Source of the DNA: Claveliimonas monacensis
Lineage (GTDB): Bacteria; Bacillota; Clostridia; Lachnospirales; Lachnospiraceae
Assembly: GCF_014982975.1 (NCBI RefSeq)
Contig: NZ_JADCKL010000012.1
Span: 1 to 64,000, forward strand
DNA length: 64,000 nucleotides
Direction of reading: 5' to 3'
A program made the translations under genes and the position numbers. Within the stretch, counting starts at the first letter, position 1. Every line of letters starts with the position of its first letter. This document shows positions 7,988-15,982 of this stretch, piece after piece. The notes below the pieces were generated by a model. It saw only the letters and a program-made list of their open reading frames with translations. It searched no databases and was not told the origin of the DNA.

Positions 7988-9308
7988 AAGAAGATTGTTT
8001 TGATATGTGAAGGCGCTGCGTAAAAATATCATCTTGTATTTCAGTGTCTAAAAATACGTGATTATATTTAGAAATGATTTCGTGGGCATTATATAGTCCG
8101 ATCCCGCGGTTCGCTCCTTTTGTGGATACATTGGGTTTTGCCAAAGTGGCATATGGAATGCCCTTTTCTAAAAAGGTATTAGAAATGATAAAGATATATT
8201 CCGTATCCAAGTTAATTAGTGCAAAGCGGATTGAAGGCTGCTCTGTTTCCGTTGTAGCTTCGATAGCATTATCAAGAAAGATTCCAATAATCCGACATAG
8301 GTCAAGTGTATCTATTGGAAGTGAGGTTATTTCATCTGTCATTTCAATACAAACATTGATATTTAATTCTACTGCATATAGCAACTTAGAGGATAGGATA
8401 CTTTTGAGCTCAGTATTTTTGATATTCATCAGTTGGTTCATATGTGATGTGTTTTTTGTGATTTTCTTGCCTAATGGTAAAATCTCTTTATCAAAATATT
8501 CTCTTAAACCGTCCATATCGTTAGCTTCGATATATCCCGACATGGAAAGCATGATATTAGAAAAGTCGTGCTTAAAAGATCGTAATGAAGAATACATGCT
8601 TTCGATTTGATTAGTATATTCCTGCAACCTATTATAGGTATCCCGACGCATATCCATATCCACTTTTTCCATATGAGCTTTTATGATATTTACGATTAGG
8701 ATGGTACTGATGACAAAGTAGCAGGCAAACAAGATACAATTAAATGTTATAATACTACGGCTATATCCAATACATTCCCCAATTACTATATTAAACAAAA
8801 AAATAAATAGACAGCTCCCCAGATTTGTAGCAATAAGTAATAGAAGTTGTTTAGACAATCCGGCATGGATTTTCTGGATAACAAAATGGAGCAGTCGGCC
8901 TATTACTGGACAAATACAGCCTAAAAGTGCAATGTATGAAATTATGTAAATAACATAGTACATAAAATGGGCTTGTAAATCAGTAATAGGATAAATGAAT
9001 GTATCCCATAATAAAGAATAAAGATTATCCCAAAGTACGCAGAAAAGATAGGTGGCTATAAAGACACAGATATTCATTAAACGATTGGGATTGAGTATTG
9101 CAATATAAACACAGGTGCTTATAATTAACAGAATGACTCCAATGTTACCAAGAACAAATCCAATCAATAACATATTGATTAATAATATAACAAATAGTAC
9201 TGCTTTTTGTCTGAGTTTCAACTTGAATGGTAAAAAACAGCAAATGGGTAGCAAATAGGAAAAAACACTTAAAAAATACGGGAGTATTTGTATTGCTTGC
9301 AATGTCAT
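7986..9308 (-). CDS. AgrC-like sensor histidine kinase (GHKL type)
   Basis: A 440-residue membrane sensor. The N-terminal half (about residues 5-205) is a run of six or so hydrophobic helices, as in AgrC. The dimerisation and phospho-acceptor segment reads LRSFKHDFSNIM, with the His in the HD motif. The GHKL ATPase domain has IGIFLDNAIEAT (N box) and NRGIGLYNAHEI (G box). It should sense the mature peptide made from the AgrD-like gene at 9518 and pass phosphate to the regulator at 6464. It is divergent from agrD and convergent with agrB. Confidence 0.88.
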   Translation of the reverse strand: MTLQAIQILPYFLSVFSYLLPICCFLPFKLKLRQKAVLFVILLINMLLIGFVLGNIGVILLIISTCVYIAILNPNRLMNICVFIATYLFCVLWDNLYSLLWDTFIYPITDLQAHFMYYVIYIISYIALLGCICPVIGRLLHFVIQKIHAGLSKQLLLLIATNLGSCLFIFLFNIVIGECIGYSRSIITFNCILFACYFVISTILIVNIIKAHMEKVDMDMRRDTYNRLQEYTNQIESMYSSLRSFKHDFSNIMLSMSGYIEANDMDGLREYFDKEILPLGKKITKNTSHMNQLMNIKNTELKSILSSKLLYAVELNINVCIEMTDEITSLPIDTLDLCRIIGIFLDNAIEATTETEQPSIRFALINLDTEYIFIISNTFLEKGIPYATLAKPNVSTKGANRGIGLYNAHEIISKYNHVFLDTEIQDDIFTQRLHISKQSS

Positions 9309-9370
9309 ATCTACACCCTTTCATATTTAATTATTTGAAATCACCTACATTATATTACTTAGGTTTTTTG

Positions 9371-9404
9371 AAATCAACGATTATTACTGAATAAACGTTG
9401 ATTT
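9371..9404. promoter_or_regulatory. Inverted repeat upstream of agrD, candidate LytTR operator
   Basis: AAATCAACG (9371-9379) is the perfect reverse complement of CGTTGATTT (9396-9404). The right arm contains AACGTTGAT, which fits the LytTR box pattern. It lies in the divergent region between the kinase and agrD. A TATACT -10-like box near 9479 lacks a good -35 element, consistent with activation by a bound regulator. Confidence 0.5.
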
Positions 9405-9517
9405 TTTGAACTTGTATTACGATTTTTCGGATAAAAATATTTTTTATTCATAATATCTTAATTCAAAAAAAGAGTAGGTTATACTTGTATTACCAAATAT
9501 GAAAGGGGTAAGTAAAA

Positions 9518-9664
9518 ATGAAGGAAAAATTAAAAAGAAGCATTGGTAACTTGGCAATCAATCTTGGAAAACATGCGGTAGGAAAGTGTATGATTCCTGG
9601 TATGTTTGATCCTAGAATCCCGGATGAAATAAAAGATATGAAAAGGGAAAGAAGAAGCAAATAG
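9518..9664 (+). CDS. AgrD-like autoinducer propeptide
   Basis: A 48-residue peptide with an amphipathic N-terminal helix (MKEKLKRSIGNLAINLGKHA), a single Cys in GKCMIPGMF, and an acidic DPRIPDEIKD tail. This is the three-part AgrD plan. The Cys would form the thiolactone and the tail would be cut off by AgrB. By position relative to the tail Pro, cleavage may fall after Met or Phe, giving a ring of six or seven residues instead of the usual five; the exact site is inference. GAAAGGGG precedes the ATG. A secreted-protein gene follows 47 bases later. Confidence 0.75.
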   Translation: MKEKLKRSIGNLAINLGKHAVGKCMIPGMFDPRIPDEIKDMKRERRSK

Positions 9665-9711
9665 TTAATGTAGGATAGCTCTAAAGCTTATTAACGTTAA
9701 AGGAGAAAGTT

Positions 9712-10248
9712 ATGAAATGTATTAAAAAACTTGCAGCTCTATTATTATGTTTAGCAATGATGTGTGCTGTATCCATGACAACTTTTGCTGCAGAAGAGGA
9801 GACTGTTACCCCTGACGAAAGGGAGTATCTGATCGTAAATGGAGAAGATATTGTATATGTAGGCGAAGACTATGAAAATCCGGACACAGGAGAATACGTA
9901 CATTGGAATACGAATGCACGAGGAATTGATAAAAGCTTTTCATTTAAAATTCGATATTCTGTATCATCAAGCAACTTTACCGTACATAGCAGTAAAGTTT
10001 TGGTTAAAGCAAATGCACATGTTGAAGATTTAAACGGAAAGACTGTAAGCGGGTATAATGGTCATCTTTATACAGTCTCCATTGTTGGATGGTATTCTCG
10101 AAACCTTCAATTTTCTGTTGGAAGTACCCAGTCTGGAACGATTACTGGGCTTGATAACGGCGGTAGCTATAAAGTAAAAATTACAAATAATGATTATCTT
10201 TCCGACACGAGATATTTAGTTGGGAGCGGAACTGTTTCGACTTTATAA
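9712..10248 (+). CDS. Secreted protein of unknown function, agrD-linked
   Basis: 178 residues with a clear Sec signal peptide (basic MKCIKK, hydrophobic core, TTFAAEE cleavage region near residue 26). The mature part has an acidic first segment and then a serine-rich, beta-strand-rich domain (SFSFKIRYSVSSSNFTV and similar), with no cysteines. It has no sorting signal and no membrane helix, so it is released. It lies right behind agrD and before a terminator, so it is probably co-regulated by the quorum system. It could be an effector or a bacteriocin-like protein. I recognise no family. Confidence 0.75.
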   Translation: MKCIKKLAALLLCLAMMCAVSMTTFAAEEETVTPDEREYLIVNGEDIVYVGEDYENPDTGEYVHWNTNARGIDKSFSFKIRYSVSSSNFTVHSSKVLVKANAHVEDLNGKTVSGYNGHLYTVSIVGWYSRNLQFSVGSTQSGTITGLDNGGSYKVKITNNDYLSDTRYLVGSGTVSTL

Positions 10249-10284
10249 AACTTTGAAGTTCCAAAATAGAGAAATATTTTAATG

Positions 10285-10327
10285 AAATTCTGTCTGCTTA
10301 ATAAAATAAAAGCAGACAGAATTTTTT
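10285..10327 (+). terminator. Intrinsic terminator after the agrD operon
   Basis: AAATTCTGTCTGCTT pairs perfectly with AAGCAGACAGAATTT, followed by T residues. It ends the agrD-secreted protein transcript. Confidence 0.85.
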
Positions 10328-10385
10328 AGATTTAAGTGTAATGTGATAAGCAGTTAATGTGTCTATTATAGTGAAAGGAGTAAAA

Positions 10386-10886
10386 ATGCCGACAGATAAT
10401 GAACTTGAAAGACTTATTAACGAATATGGGAATACACTTTTGCGTATGTGTTATTTGTTTTTAAAAGATTACCAACTTGCAGAAGATGCAGTACAAGAGA
10501 CTTTTATAAAAGTTATGAAATCATATGAAACTTTTAAACACAAATCCAGTGAGAAAACATGGATAACACGAATTGCAATAAATGTATGTAAGAACGAAAT
10601 GAGAGGTGGATGGTTTCGGATCAGAAAGAATAACGATTTTGATGAAGACACAATTGGCGAAAAAACTTTCGAAGATGCAGTTGTAGACAGAGATTCTCTT
10701 TCGAGGGCAATTATGCGTCTAAATGACGTAGATAGAGAAATTATCATCTTATATTATTATCAAGAACTTCATATAAAAGAGATTGCTCCTATCATGCATA
10801 TTTCAGAAAATACTGCATTACAACGCCTGAGAAGAGCGAGAGGGAAACTAAAAAAAAATCTTGTGGAGGACGGATATGAATGTTAA
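10386..10886 (+). CDS. ECF-type RNA polymerase sigma factor
   Basis: A 166-residue sigma factor. Region 2 (about 10-80) has LLRMCYLFLKDYQLAEDAVQETFIK style residues and the KTWITRIAINVCKNE block. Region 4 (about 105-160) has LNDVDREIIILYYYQ, then HISENTALQRLRRARGKLK as the DNA-reading helix-turn-helix. The ATG at 10386 has AAAGGAG upstream; an earlier GTG at 10359 lacks one. It overlaps the next gene by 11 bases, the usual arrangement for an ECF sigma factor and its anti-sigma partner. Confidence 0.9.
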   Translation: MPTDNELERLINEYGNTLLRMCYLFLKDYQLAEDAVQETFIKVMKSYETFKHKSSEKTWITRIAINVCKNEMRGGWFRIRKNNDFDEDTIGEKTFEDAVVDRDSLSRAIMRLNDVDREIIILYYYQELHIKEIAPIMHISENTALQRLRRARGKLKKNLVEDGYEC

Positions 10887-11661
10887 GGAAAGAATAGATA
10901 AAGAACTGAATATGATTTATATGGATGAGAATCTGAAGAAACGGATAAGAAGTAGCTGTTCAAAGAAAAAATCATATAAATTACTAACCAGTATTGCAGC
11001 TTCCCTAGCTATAATTGTTCTGGCCGGAGGCACTGCGTTTGCAGGATATTATGCATTAAGTCGTATTACGGTAAATGAAGAGGAAACACCTGAGCTTAGT
11101 CAGATGTATGCGGTAGATGCGGAGTCTATTAATGGAAATATAGACGAATATGGGATGAGTGATAAAGACTATTCAGACTATGAGAGTATAAAAAGAGAGA
11201 TAGGTATTCCTCTATTAGACACCGAGTTGTCTCAAAATAATCCATATATGCGTGGGCATATTATGACTGATAATAAAGATTTTGCCATTATTACGGTAGA
11301 TAATTATGTTCTTGGTGATACCAGTAATTATATATATAATTCAGAGGAAGAAAGATACTTTTACAATTCTGGAGAGGAATATACCTCATCTGTTTCTCTA
11401 TCAATTGATATTATGTTAAGTAAAGAACAAGAAGTTAACGGGTGGACGGTGGATTATCTGGGAATGTATAAGTTTGTTGAAAGTTATATTTCCGACCAGG
11501 GATATAAAGTTAATATTTTGGAGGATCAAACTGATGAAAATGTAAGAGATTATGTATCAGAGAAATGCGCAGTTTTTGTAAAGGATGGAATACGATACAC
11601 CCTGAAAGGACGAATTCCTCTTGAGAGTATGAAAGAGATCATTAATTCTTTGAAGTACTAA
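10876..11661 (+). CDS. Membrane-anchored anti-sigma-like protein
   Basis: 261 residues with a short cytosolic N-terminus (NVKERIDKELNMIYMDENLK), a basic stretch and one transmembrane helix near residues 37-60. The remaining 200 residues are extracellular, acidic and Tyr/Ser/Asp rich. The start at 10876 has GGAGG upstream and lies inside the sigma gene, so the two are coupled. By analogy the cytosolic part would hold the sigma factor until an envelope signal frees it. The extracellular domain might match the DUF4179-type family, but I am not certain. Confidence 0.75.
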   Translation: MNVKERIDKELNMIYMDENLKKRIRSSCSKKKSYKLLTSIAASLAIIVLAGGTAFAGYYALSRITVNEEETPELSQMYAVDAESINGNIDEYGMSDKDYSDYESIKREIGIPLLDTELSQNNPYMRGHIMTDNKDFAIITVDNYVLGDTSNYIYNSEEERYFYNSGEEYTSSVSLSIDIMLSKEQEVNGWTVDYLGMYKFVESYISDQGYKVNILEDQTDENVRDYVSEKCAVFVKDGIRYTLKGRIPLESMKEIINSLKY

Positions 11662-11668
11662 ATAGATG

Positions 11669-11710
11669 CTGGAGAAAAACAACATCATACAGAAAAGTGT
11701 TTTTCTCCAG
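11669..11710 (+). terminator. Hairpin after the sigma/anti-sigma operon
   Basis: CTGGAGAAAAACA pairs perfectly with TGTTTTTCTCCAG around a 16-base loop, just behind the anti-sigma stop. The U-tract is inside the stem, so it may act as a terminator in either direction. Confidence 0.7.
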
Positions 11711-11747
11711 TCTAAAAAAGATATAAGCGGATAAATATAGCGATATC

Positions 11748-11777
11748 AAGAACGGCAGTAATCCGTTCTTTTTTTAG
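11748..11777 (+). terminator. Second intrinsic terminator
   Basis: AAGAACGG pairs with CCGTTCTT, followed by a run of T. It insulates the sigma operon from the regulators starting at 11880. Confidence 0.75.
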
Positions 11778-11879
11778 GTGCGATTATATTTTTGGAGAGT
11801 ACTGAGGTGCGCCTCATAGCTCAATTTTGCAATATAAGGTAAAATTTTCCAGAAATTTGTCGAAAGCAGGGGGCAATGG

Positions 11880-12146
11880 ATGAAGGGAAATTCCAAACAG
11901 TTGTTAATGGGTTATCTTAGAAAAGAAATCCATGCATTCCGTGATCAAGAAGGATATTCGCAGGAAATGATGGCTGAAAAGCTTCACATAGCGCCACGTT
12001 CGTATTTTGATCAGGAACATGGGAAATATGGATTTTCTGCACTATCACTTATCTATTTTCTTCTGCTACTTCCGGAGGAAGAAGTGATTATATTTCTTAA
12101 AAATTTCAGGGAATTACTGCAAAGGAGTGGGGAGGATGCAGCTTGA
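11880..12146 (+). CDS. Small helix-turn-helix regulator
   Basis: 88 residues with one HTH of the Cro/CI type: IHAFRDQEGYSQEMMAEKLH forms the first part and APRSYFDQEHGKYGFSALSL the recognition part. A C-terminal helical region ends in acidic residues. The start is an ATG or the equivalent near 11880, after a GGGGGCA-type site. It overlaps the next gene, so the two are one operon. It probably regulates the downstream conjugative-element genes; this is inference from position. Confidence 0.65.
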   Translation: MKGNSKQLLMGYLRKEIHAFRDQEGYSQEMMAEKLHIAPRSYFDQEHGKYGFSALSLIYFLLLLPEEEVIIFLKNFRELLQRSGEDAA

Positions 12147-12504
12147 GCCGATTCAATATGAAAAGGTATCGCAATGGCTGTTACGCAAACTGGGAATTAC
12201 AGCAAATTATCGAGGTTTTCATTATATTTCTCATGCTATGTATTTAATATCTGAGGATCAAGAACGATTACTATATGTTTCTAAATTACTATATCCAGAT
12301 CTTGCAAAAGAATACAAGACAGACTGGCGTGCAGTTGAACATAGTATCCGAACTGTAATTAATATTTTATGGAAAGACAATTCGGACTTTTTATGCTTTA
12401 TGGCAGAGTGTCAGCTGTCACGGAGGCCAGCAGCAGGAAAATTTTTAGCAATACTGTATGACTTTATCTCGAATCTTGATATTGAAGCATCACAGTTAAA
12501 CTAA
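12136..12504 (+). CDS. Spo0A C-terminal-domain-like DNA-binding protein
   Basis: A 122-residue protein with the layout of the Spo0A effector domain: GFHYISHAMYLISEDQ, then LYPDLAKEYKTDWRAVEHSI and RTVINILWKDN, compared with the LYP-IAKKYNTT-SRVERAIRHAI block of Spo0A. The receiver domain is absent, so it is not a phosphorelay target. The ATG at 12136 has AAGGAG nine bases upstream; the GTG at 12127 is in the ribosome site. It overlaps the HTH gene before it. It could read 0A-box-like sites and link the element to host sporulation state. Confidence 0.7.
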   Translation: MQLEPIQYEKVSQWLLRKLGITANYRGFHYISHAMYLISEDQERLLYVSKLLYPDLAKEYKTDWRAVEHSIRTVINILWKDNSDFLCFMAECQLSRRPAAGKFLAILYDFISNLDIEASQLN

Positions 12505-12606
12505 GAATATATCACAGAAATTGAAAGAAATTAAGCTTTTTTACAGAAAAGCCGTCTATTTCACGTTTATATAAAGTAGGAACTATTTTATAACGAGGTG
12601 AGAAAG

Positions 12607-13059
12607 ATGGCTTTTTTATATTTGATGAACATTATACATATCGTCAAAAATAGGACAATGTCTATTTGCCGATTTGTCAGAACAGCATTTATTGGACACA
12701 GAGAAACAGCTATAGTAAAAATAGAGGGAGGGAAACCTACTTTGATTTTAGTCGATAGTGGATATCTGCAGAGCTCGAAAAAAATGATGGGAGATTACAG
12801 AGAACGATTATTCGATTATTGCCAGAAAAGAGGATTTCAGGTGCTGGTGCTACTTGAAGCGAATAGCTTTAATAAATCATGTCAGAATTGGGCTGCGAAG
12901 AAAGTATTACAATTAGTGGAAAAGCAATATATAAATACGATTATAATTGTCGGCGGAATATCCCAGAAACGATGGATAGAGATTTTAAAGAGTATGATAA
13001 AAAGAAAAGTAGAAATTGAATATCTCTCAACAAGTGAGGACATAAATACATACAGATAG
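12607..13059 (+). CDS. Degenerate serine-recombinase-like protein
   Basis: 150 residues. The part from about residue 45 (LILVDSGYLQ, then RERLFDYCQKRGFQVLVLL, and QLVEKQYINTIIIVG) follows the pattern of the resolvase N-terminal domain. It lacks the catalytic YxRxS motif, the DR pair and any DNA-binding part. The ATG at 12607 follows a perfect GAGGTGA; an upstream GTG at 12598 is embedded in that site. It may be a regulatory relic of a recombinase or a false resemblance. Its role is unknown. Confidence 0.4.
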   Translation: MAFLYLMNIIHIVKNRTMSICRFVRTAFIGHRETAIVKIEGGKPTLILVDSGYLQSSKKMMGDYRERLFDYCQKRGFQVLVLLEANSFNKSCQNWAAKKVLQLVEKQYINTIIIVGGISQKRWIEILKSMIKRKVEIEYLSTSEDINTYR

Positions 13060-13136
13060 CATACTAAATATAAATGAATTGAAATGATACTATATTTCCT
13101 TATAAATTAATATTCAAATTTCAGAGAACAATTTAG

Positions 13137-13172
13137 CGCCAGCCACGCTAGTTTTTGTGGTTGGCGTCTTTA
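13137..13172 (+). terminator. Intrinsic terminator
   Basis: CGCCAGCCAC pairs with GTGGTTGGCG (one G-U), followed by TCTTTAT. It closes the regulator operon. The stretch 13060-13472 otherwise holds no gene. Confidence 0.7.
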
Positions 13173-13375
13173 TCTTATATGGATGCTTCTATGGGACTAT
13201 ATTCTAAACTTATTAATTTACATTCAAAACATCTCATAAAAAATCCTCAAATCAAATGATAGCTTATCTTTACATATCCATAAAAAGAATCATGATAATG
13301 CACACTTATGCGGTTAAATTTCACTTTTTTTGAAAAATTTTAAAGAATTTTACAGAAAACGGCACTTTTTTTAGT

Positions 13376-13422
13376 TGGTATATATTAGTGCACCTTGATA
13401 ATTGCATATAGCTAATATACCA
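13376..13422. repeat. Imperfect inverted repeat upstream of the partition operon
   Basis: TGGTATATATTAG (13376-13388) pairs with CTAATATACCA (13412-13422) except for a two-base bulge. It stands 50 bases before the first gene of the partition operon, in AT-rich DNA. It could be an operator, a centromere-like site for ParR, or a transfer-origin component. The sequence alone does not decide. Confidence 0.4.
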
Positions 13423-13472
13423 AAAGTATCAATTTTCAGGTGAGAGCAACCATAAAAAGAAAGGAGCAAAAG

Positions 13473-13640
13473 ATGAAGGCAGTGTGTATTGGATTAGGTA
13501 TTTTGGGAGGATTGGCATTGTTCACAGTATTGACCTGTATGTTCCTGTCAGTCGGAAAACGGGCAGATGAAGAGATGCAACGTTATTTTGCAGAACAATT
13601 TCCCGAAAAAGAAAAAGCAGAGCAGAAAGAAGGCAGGTAG
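13473..13640 (+). CDS. Small single-pass membrane protein (55 aa)
   Basis: MKAVCIGLGILGGLALFTVL is the start of one hydrophobic helix, followed by a charged cytosolic tail rich in Glu and Lys. AAGGAG precedes the ATG at 13473; an earlier GTG at 13440 lacks one. It is the first gene of a tight run leading to the ParM-like gene. No function is known. Confidence 0.6.
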   Translation: MKAVCIGLGILGGLALFTVLTCMFLSVGKRADEEMQRYFAEQFPEKEKAEQKEGR

Positions 13641-13643
13641 CGC

Positions 13644-14213
13644 GTGGGAAAATCAGGAGTAATTTCAAAAGAGGATAAAGGGGAGGATAACGAATACTAT
13701 CATGACATCATTTCTCTGTTCAAAATTTACCGTTCGGTCAATTGGAAAATGCAGATTAAAATCAATCAGGTAAAACAAAGTTTTCATGCAGAATATGGAA
13801 CTAATGTAGATGAATTTCTAGATAGTATTTATCAGGCAGGGATGGATATCAATCTTGATATGGAAAATATGAAAGAGAGGATTGAAGCCATTAATCAGGC
13901 AAATAAATACCTAAAACTGATTGATGAGGCGGTGGCGTTGATGAGAAAGTATCATCCGCAGGGAGAGCGATATTACTGGGTATTGTATTACACTTATATG
14001 TCCGCATATCGTGCGGAAAATGTAGACGAAATACTGGACAAATTGGAACCTCATTTTCCAAGAATACCGAGGATTCATCGTGCCACTTATTTCAGATGGA
14101 GAGAAAGAGCGTTTGAAGCAGTTGGGAATATTTTGTGGGGATATGAGCCACAGAACCAAAAGCTGCTGGCTCAAGTCAGAGATGCGTATGAACATGGAGA
14201 GTTAAAAGACTGA
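13644..14213 (+). CDS. Hypothetical protein, sigma region 4-like C-terminus
   Basis: 189 residues from a GTG directly after the small membrane gene. It is mostly helical and soluble. The C-terminal part (HFPRIPRIHRATYFRWRERAF, then GNILWGY) resembles the helix-turn-helix of ArpU or sigma-like phage regulators, in which a YxRxRxxA helix reads DNA. This is a weak resemblance. It is co-directional and close to the partition genes, so a regulatory job in the element is plausible. Confidence 0.5.
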   Translation: MGKSGVISKEDKGEDNEYYHDIISLFKIYRSVNWKMQIKINQVKQSFHAEYGTNVDEFLDSIYQAGMDINLDMENMKERIEAINQANKYLKLIDEAVALMRKYHPQGERYYWVLYYTYMSAYRAENVDEILDKLEPHFPRIPRIHRATYFRWRERAFEAVGNILWGYEPQNQKLLAQVRDAYEHGELKD

Positions 14214-14260
14214 AACTGATAATGCGTGTGCAGCCTAAAGAGGGCGGAAAGGAGGACGAG

Positions 14261-15205
14261 TTGATCTTAGGGGTAGATACTGGTAACAAGATGATAAAGA
14301 CAGATCATTTTATTTTCCATTCTGGGATCAAAGTGAAAGAACAAAGGATTCTGAACGGAGAAGAAGGGATCTGTTATAAAGGTGTTAATTACATAGAGAA
14401 CAGTCAAAGAATAACATATTTGCAGGATAAAACAGCAGATGAAAGATATTATATACTGACGCTGCTTGGAATAGCAAAAGAACTGGAAAGAGAAGAAGGG
14501 AATGTAAGAACGAAAGGGATCATCCCAATTACTTTGCTTGTGGGGCTGCCGCCTGGAGATTATGGCAGGCAAAAACGGAGATTTCAGGAGTATTTTTACC
14601 GTCAAGGGAAAACAGTACATTTCCTTTACAAAAATAGACCTTATCAGATTACATATACAGACGTAAAAGTTTATATGCAGGCATATTCAGCCTATCTTCT
14701 TATTGCTAATCGATTGCGTCTTGTTGAGTACTCAAAGGTTTTGATCATCGATATCGGAGGATTTACAGTAGATTATCTGATGGTACGTTACGGTGTCGTG
14801 CAACCGACTCAGATTGATTCTATACCGGAAGGAATCATTACACTTTATAAGCGGATCAATGCAGGAATCCGACAGCATTTCAATCTCCTTCTGGATGAAA
14901 CAGATATCGATAATATTTTATTTAAAAGGAATACACAGTATCCAGAGAAAGTGCTTCGCCGGACTTTTGAAATAGCAAAAGATTATTTAGTGGAGCTGTT
15001 AGGAACCTTTTTAGAACTGGGAATCGACATACGTACAACCGTAACAGTGTTTGTAGGTGGCGGGTCTATTCTTTTAACAGATCTGATCGAAGATGTGTGG
15101 GTTAGATATAATAGCCAATATTTTATTGTTGATGATCCGCAAGCTAATGTAAAAGGGTTTAAGAAACAGTATCTGGCAGAACTTGCCGACTCTGCGGAAA
15201 CATGA
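14261..15205 (+). CDS. ParM/StbA-type actin-like partition ATPase
   Basis: Actin-like proteins of this kind polymerise and push plasmid copies apart. The 314 residues show the phosphate-1 motif VDTGNKMIKT, the phosphate-2 motif LIIDIGGFTVDYLMV and the adenosine motif VFVGGGSILL. The TTG at 14261 has AAAGGAGG at good spacing; an upstream ATG at 14222 has no ribosome site. It is followed one base later by a ParR-like gene. Partition genes on a conjugative element suggest that it replicates autonomously, at least for a time. Confidence 0.82.
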   Translation: MILGVDTGNKMIKTDHFIFHSGIKVKEQRILNGEEGICYKGVNYIENSQRITYLQDKTADERYYILTLLGIAKELEREEGNVRTKGIIPITLLVGLPPGDYGRQKRRFQEYFYRQGKTVHFLYKNRPYQITYTDVKVYMQAYSAYLLIANRLRLVEYSKVLIIDIGGFTVDYLMVRYGVVQPTQIDSIPEGIITLYKRINAGIRQHFNLLLDETDIDNILFKRNTQYPEKVLRRTFEIAKDYLVELLGTFLELGIDIRTTVTVFVGGGSILLTDLIEDVWVRYNSQYFIVDDPQANVKGFKKQYLAELADSAET

Positions 15206-15206
15206 T

Positions 15207-15533
15207 ATGGGAAAGAGTAATCCATATCGATTTTCACTAGGATTTGATCCACAGGATCCGGATCACAGAAAAGTTGCTGACCTTTTAAATTCACTGGGAC
15301 ATAGAAAAACGAGATTCGTTGTAAAGGCAATTTTAGCATATTGCAGTGAAGACACGAATCAGAAAACAAATACTGATTATAAAAGTGATTTGTTTTATAA
15401 AGATGAGGAATCAGTGAAACAGGAGCGAGTGATTCGCTTTGATGAAGAAGTTCAGGTAGATGAAGAGGATCTGTCCATGATTCAAAAAAATAGAGATTTA
15501 CTAAAGTATTTGGAAGGAGAAGAAAATGTTTAA
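15207..15533 (+). CDS. ParR-like partition adaptor
   Basis: 108 residues. The N-terminal part (YRFSLGFDPQDPDHRKVADL, then NSLGHRKTRFVVKAILAYC) fits the ribbon-helix-helix centromere-binding domain of small ParR/StbB proteins. The C-terminal half is acidic and variable, as in the partners that cap ParM filaments. It starts one base after the ParM stop. The centromere site would be expected upstream of the operon, perhaps near 13376. Confidence 0.65.
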   Translation: MGKSNPYRFSLGFDPQDPDHRKVADLLNSLGHRKTRFVVKAILAYCSEDTNQKTNTDYKSDLFYKDEESVKQERVIRFDEEVQVDEEDLSMIQKNRDLLKYLEGEENV

Positions 15534-15969
15534 AAAGCATCCAGTTCTTTGTTCAATTGCAGCTGCAGCTGTTGCGGTCATAATATTTCAGTTGTTTTGG
15601 GGAATTGCAGTTGTGAGTGGAAATTCTATGTCTCCATCTTATGAAGATGGTGATTTGGTTTTATTTAATAAACGGGAAAATCCAGAAAAAAATCAGGCCG
15701 TGGTAGCATACGTGGGAGATAAGTATGTGATTAAGAGAATTGTCGCAGTGCAGGGTGACGTGATTACGATTTGCGACAATATCCTGCTGATAAACGGAGA
15801 AGAGCAGGGGAGCGTTGATACCGATGGGGATGATAGAGAAGAAAGTATTACGCTTGTAGAGGACCAGTATTTTCTGATGGGAGATAATCGTGAAAATTCA
15901 AAAGACTCACGTATATATGGAGTCGTCTATCGGTGTCAAATTATTGGCGTTGTAGCGAAAAAATTATAG
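15526..15969 (+). CDS. lepB: Signal peptidase I
   Basis: A 147-residue type I signal peptidase with one N-terminal membrane helix. The catalytic Ser is in VSGNSMSPS and the catalytic Lys in VIKRIVAVQGD. Box E follows as LMGDNRENSKDSR. The start overlaps the previous gene and has AAGGAGA upstream. The element carries its own peptidase, probably for its secreted conjugation proteins and adhesin. It is short, like the element-borne SipS-type enzymes. Confidence 0.9.
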   Translation: MFKKHPVLCSIAAAAVAVIIFQLFWGIAVVSGNSMSPSYEDGDLVLFNKRENPEKNQAVVAYVGDKYVIKRIVAVQGDVITICDNILLINGEEQGSVDTDGDDREESITLVEDQYFLMGDNRENSKDSRIYGVVYRCQIIGVVAKKL

Positions 15970-15982
15970 GAGGAGAGTGTAT

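Noticed and set aside
8074-8610. 178-codon plus-strand frame in the kinase region
   Set aside because: Antisense to the GHKL kinase domain, which has all conserved boxes.
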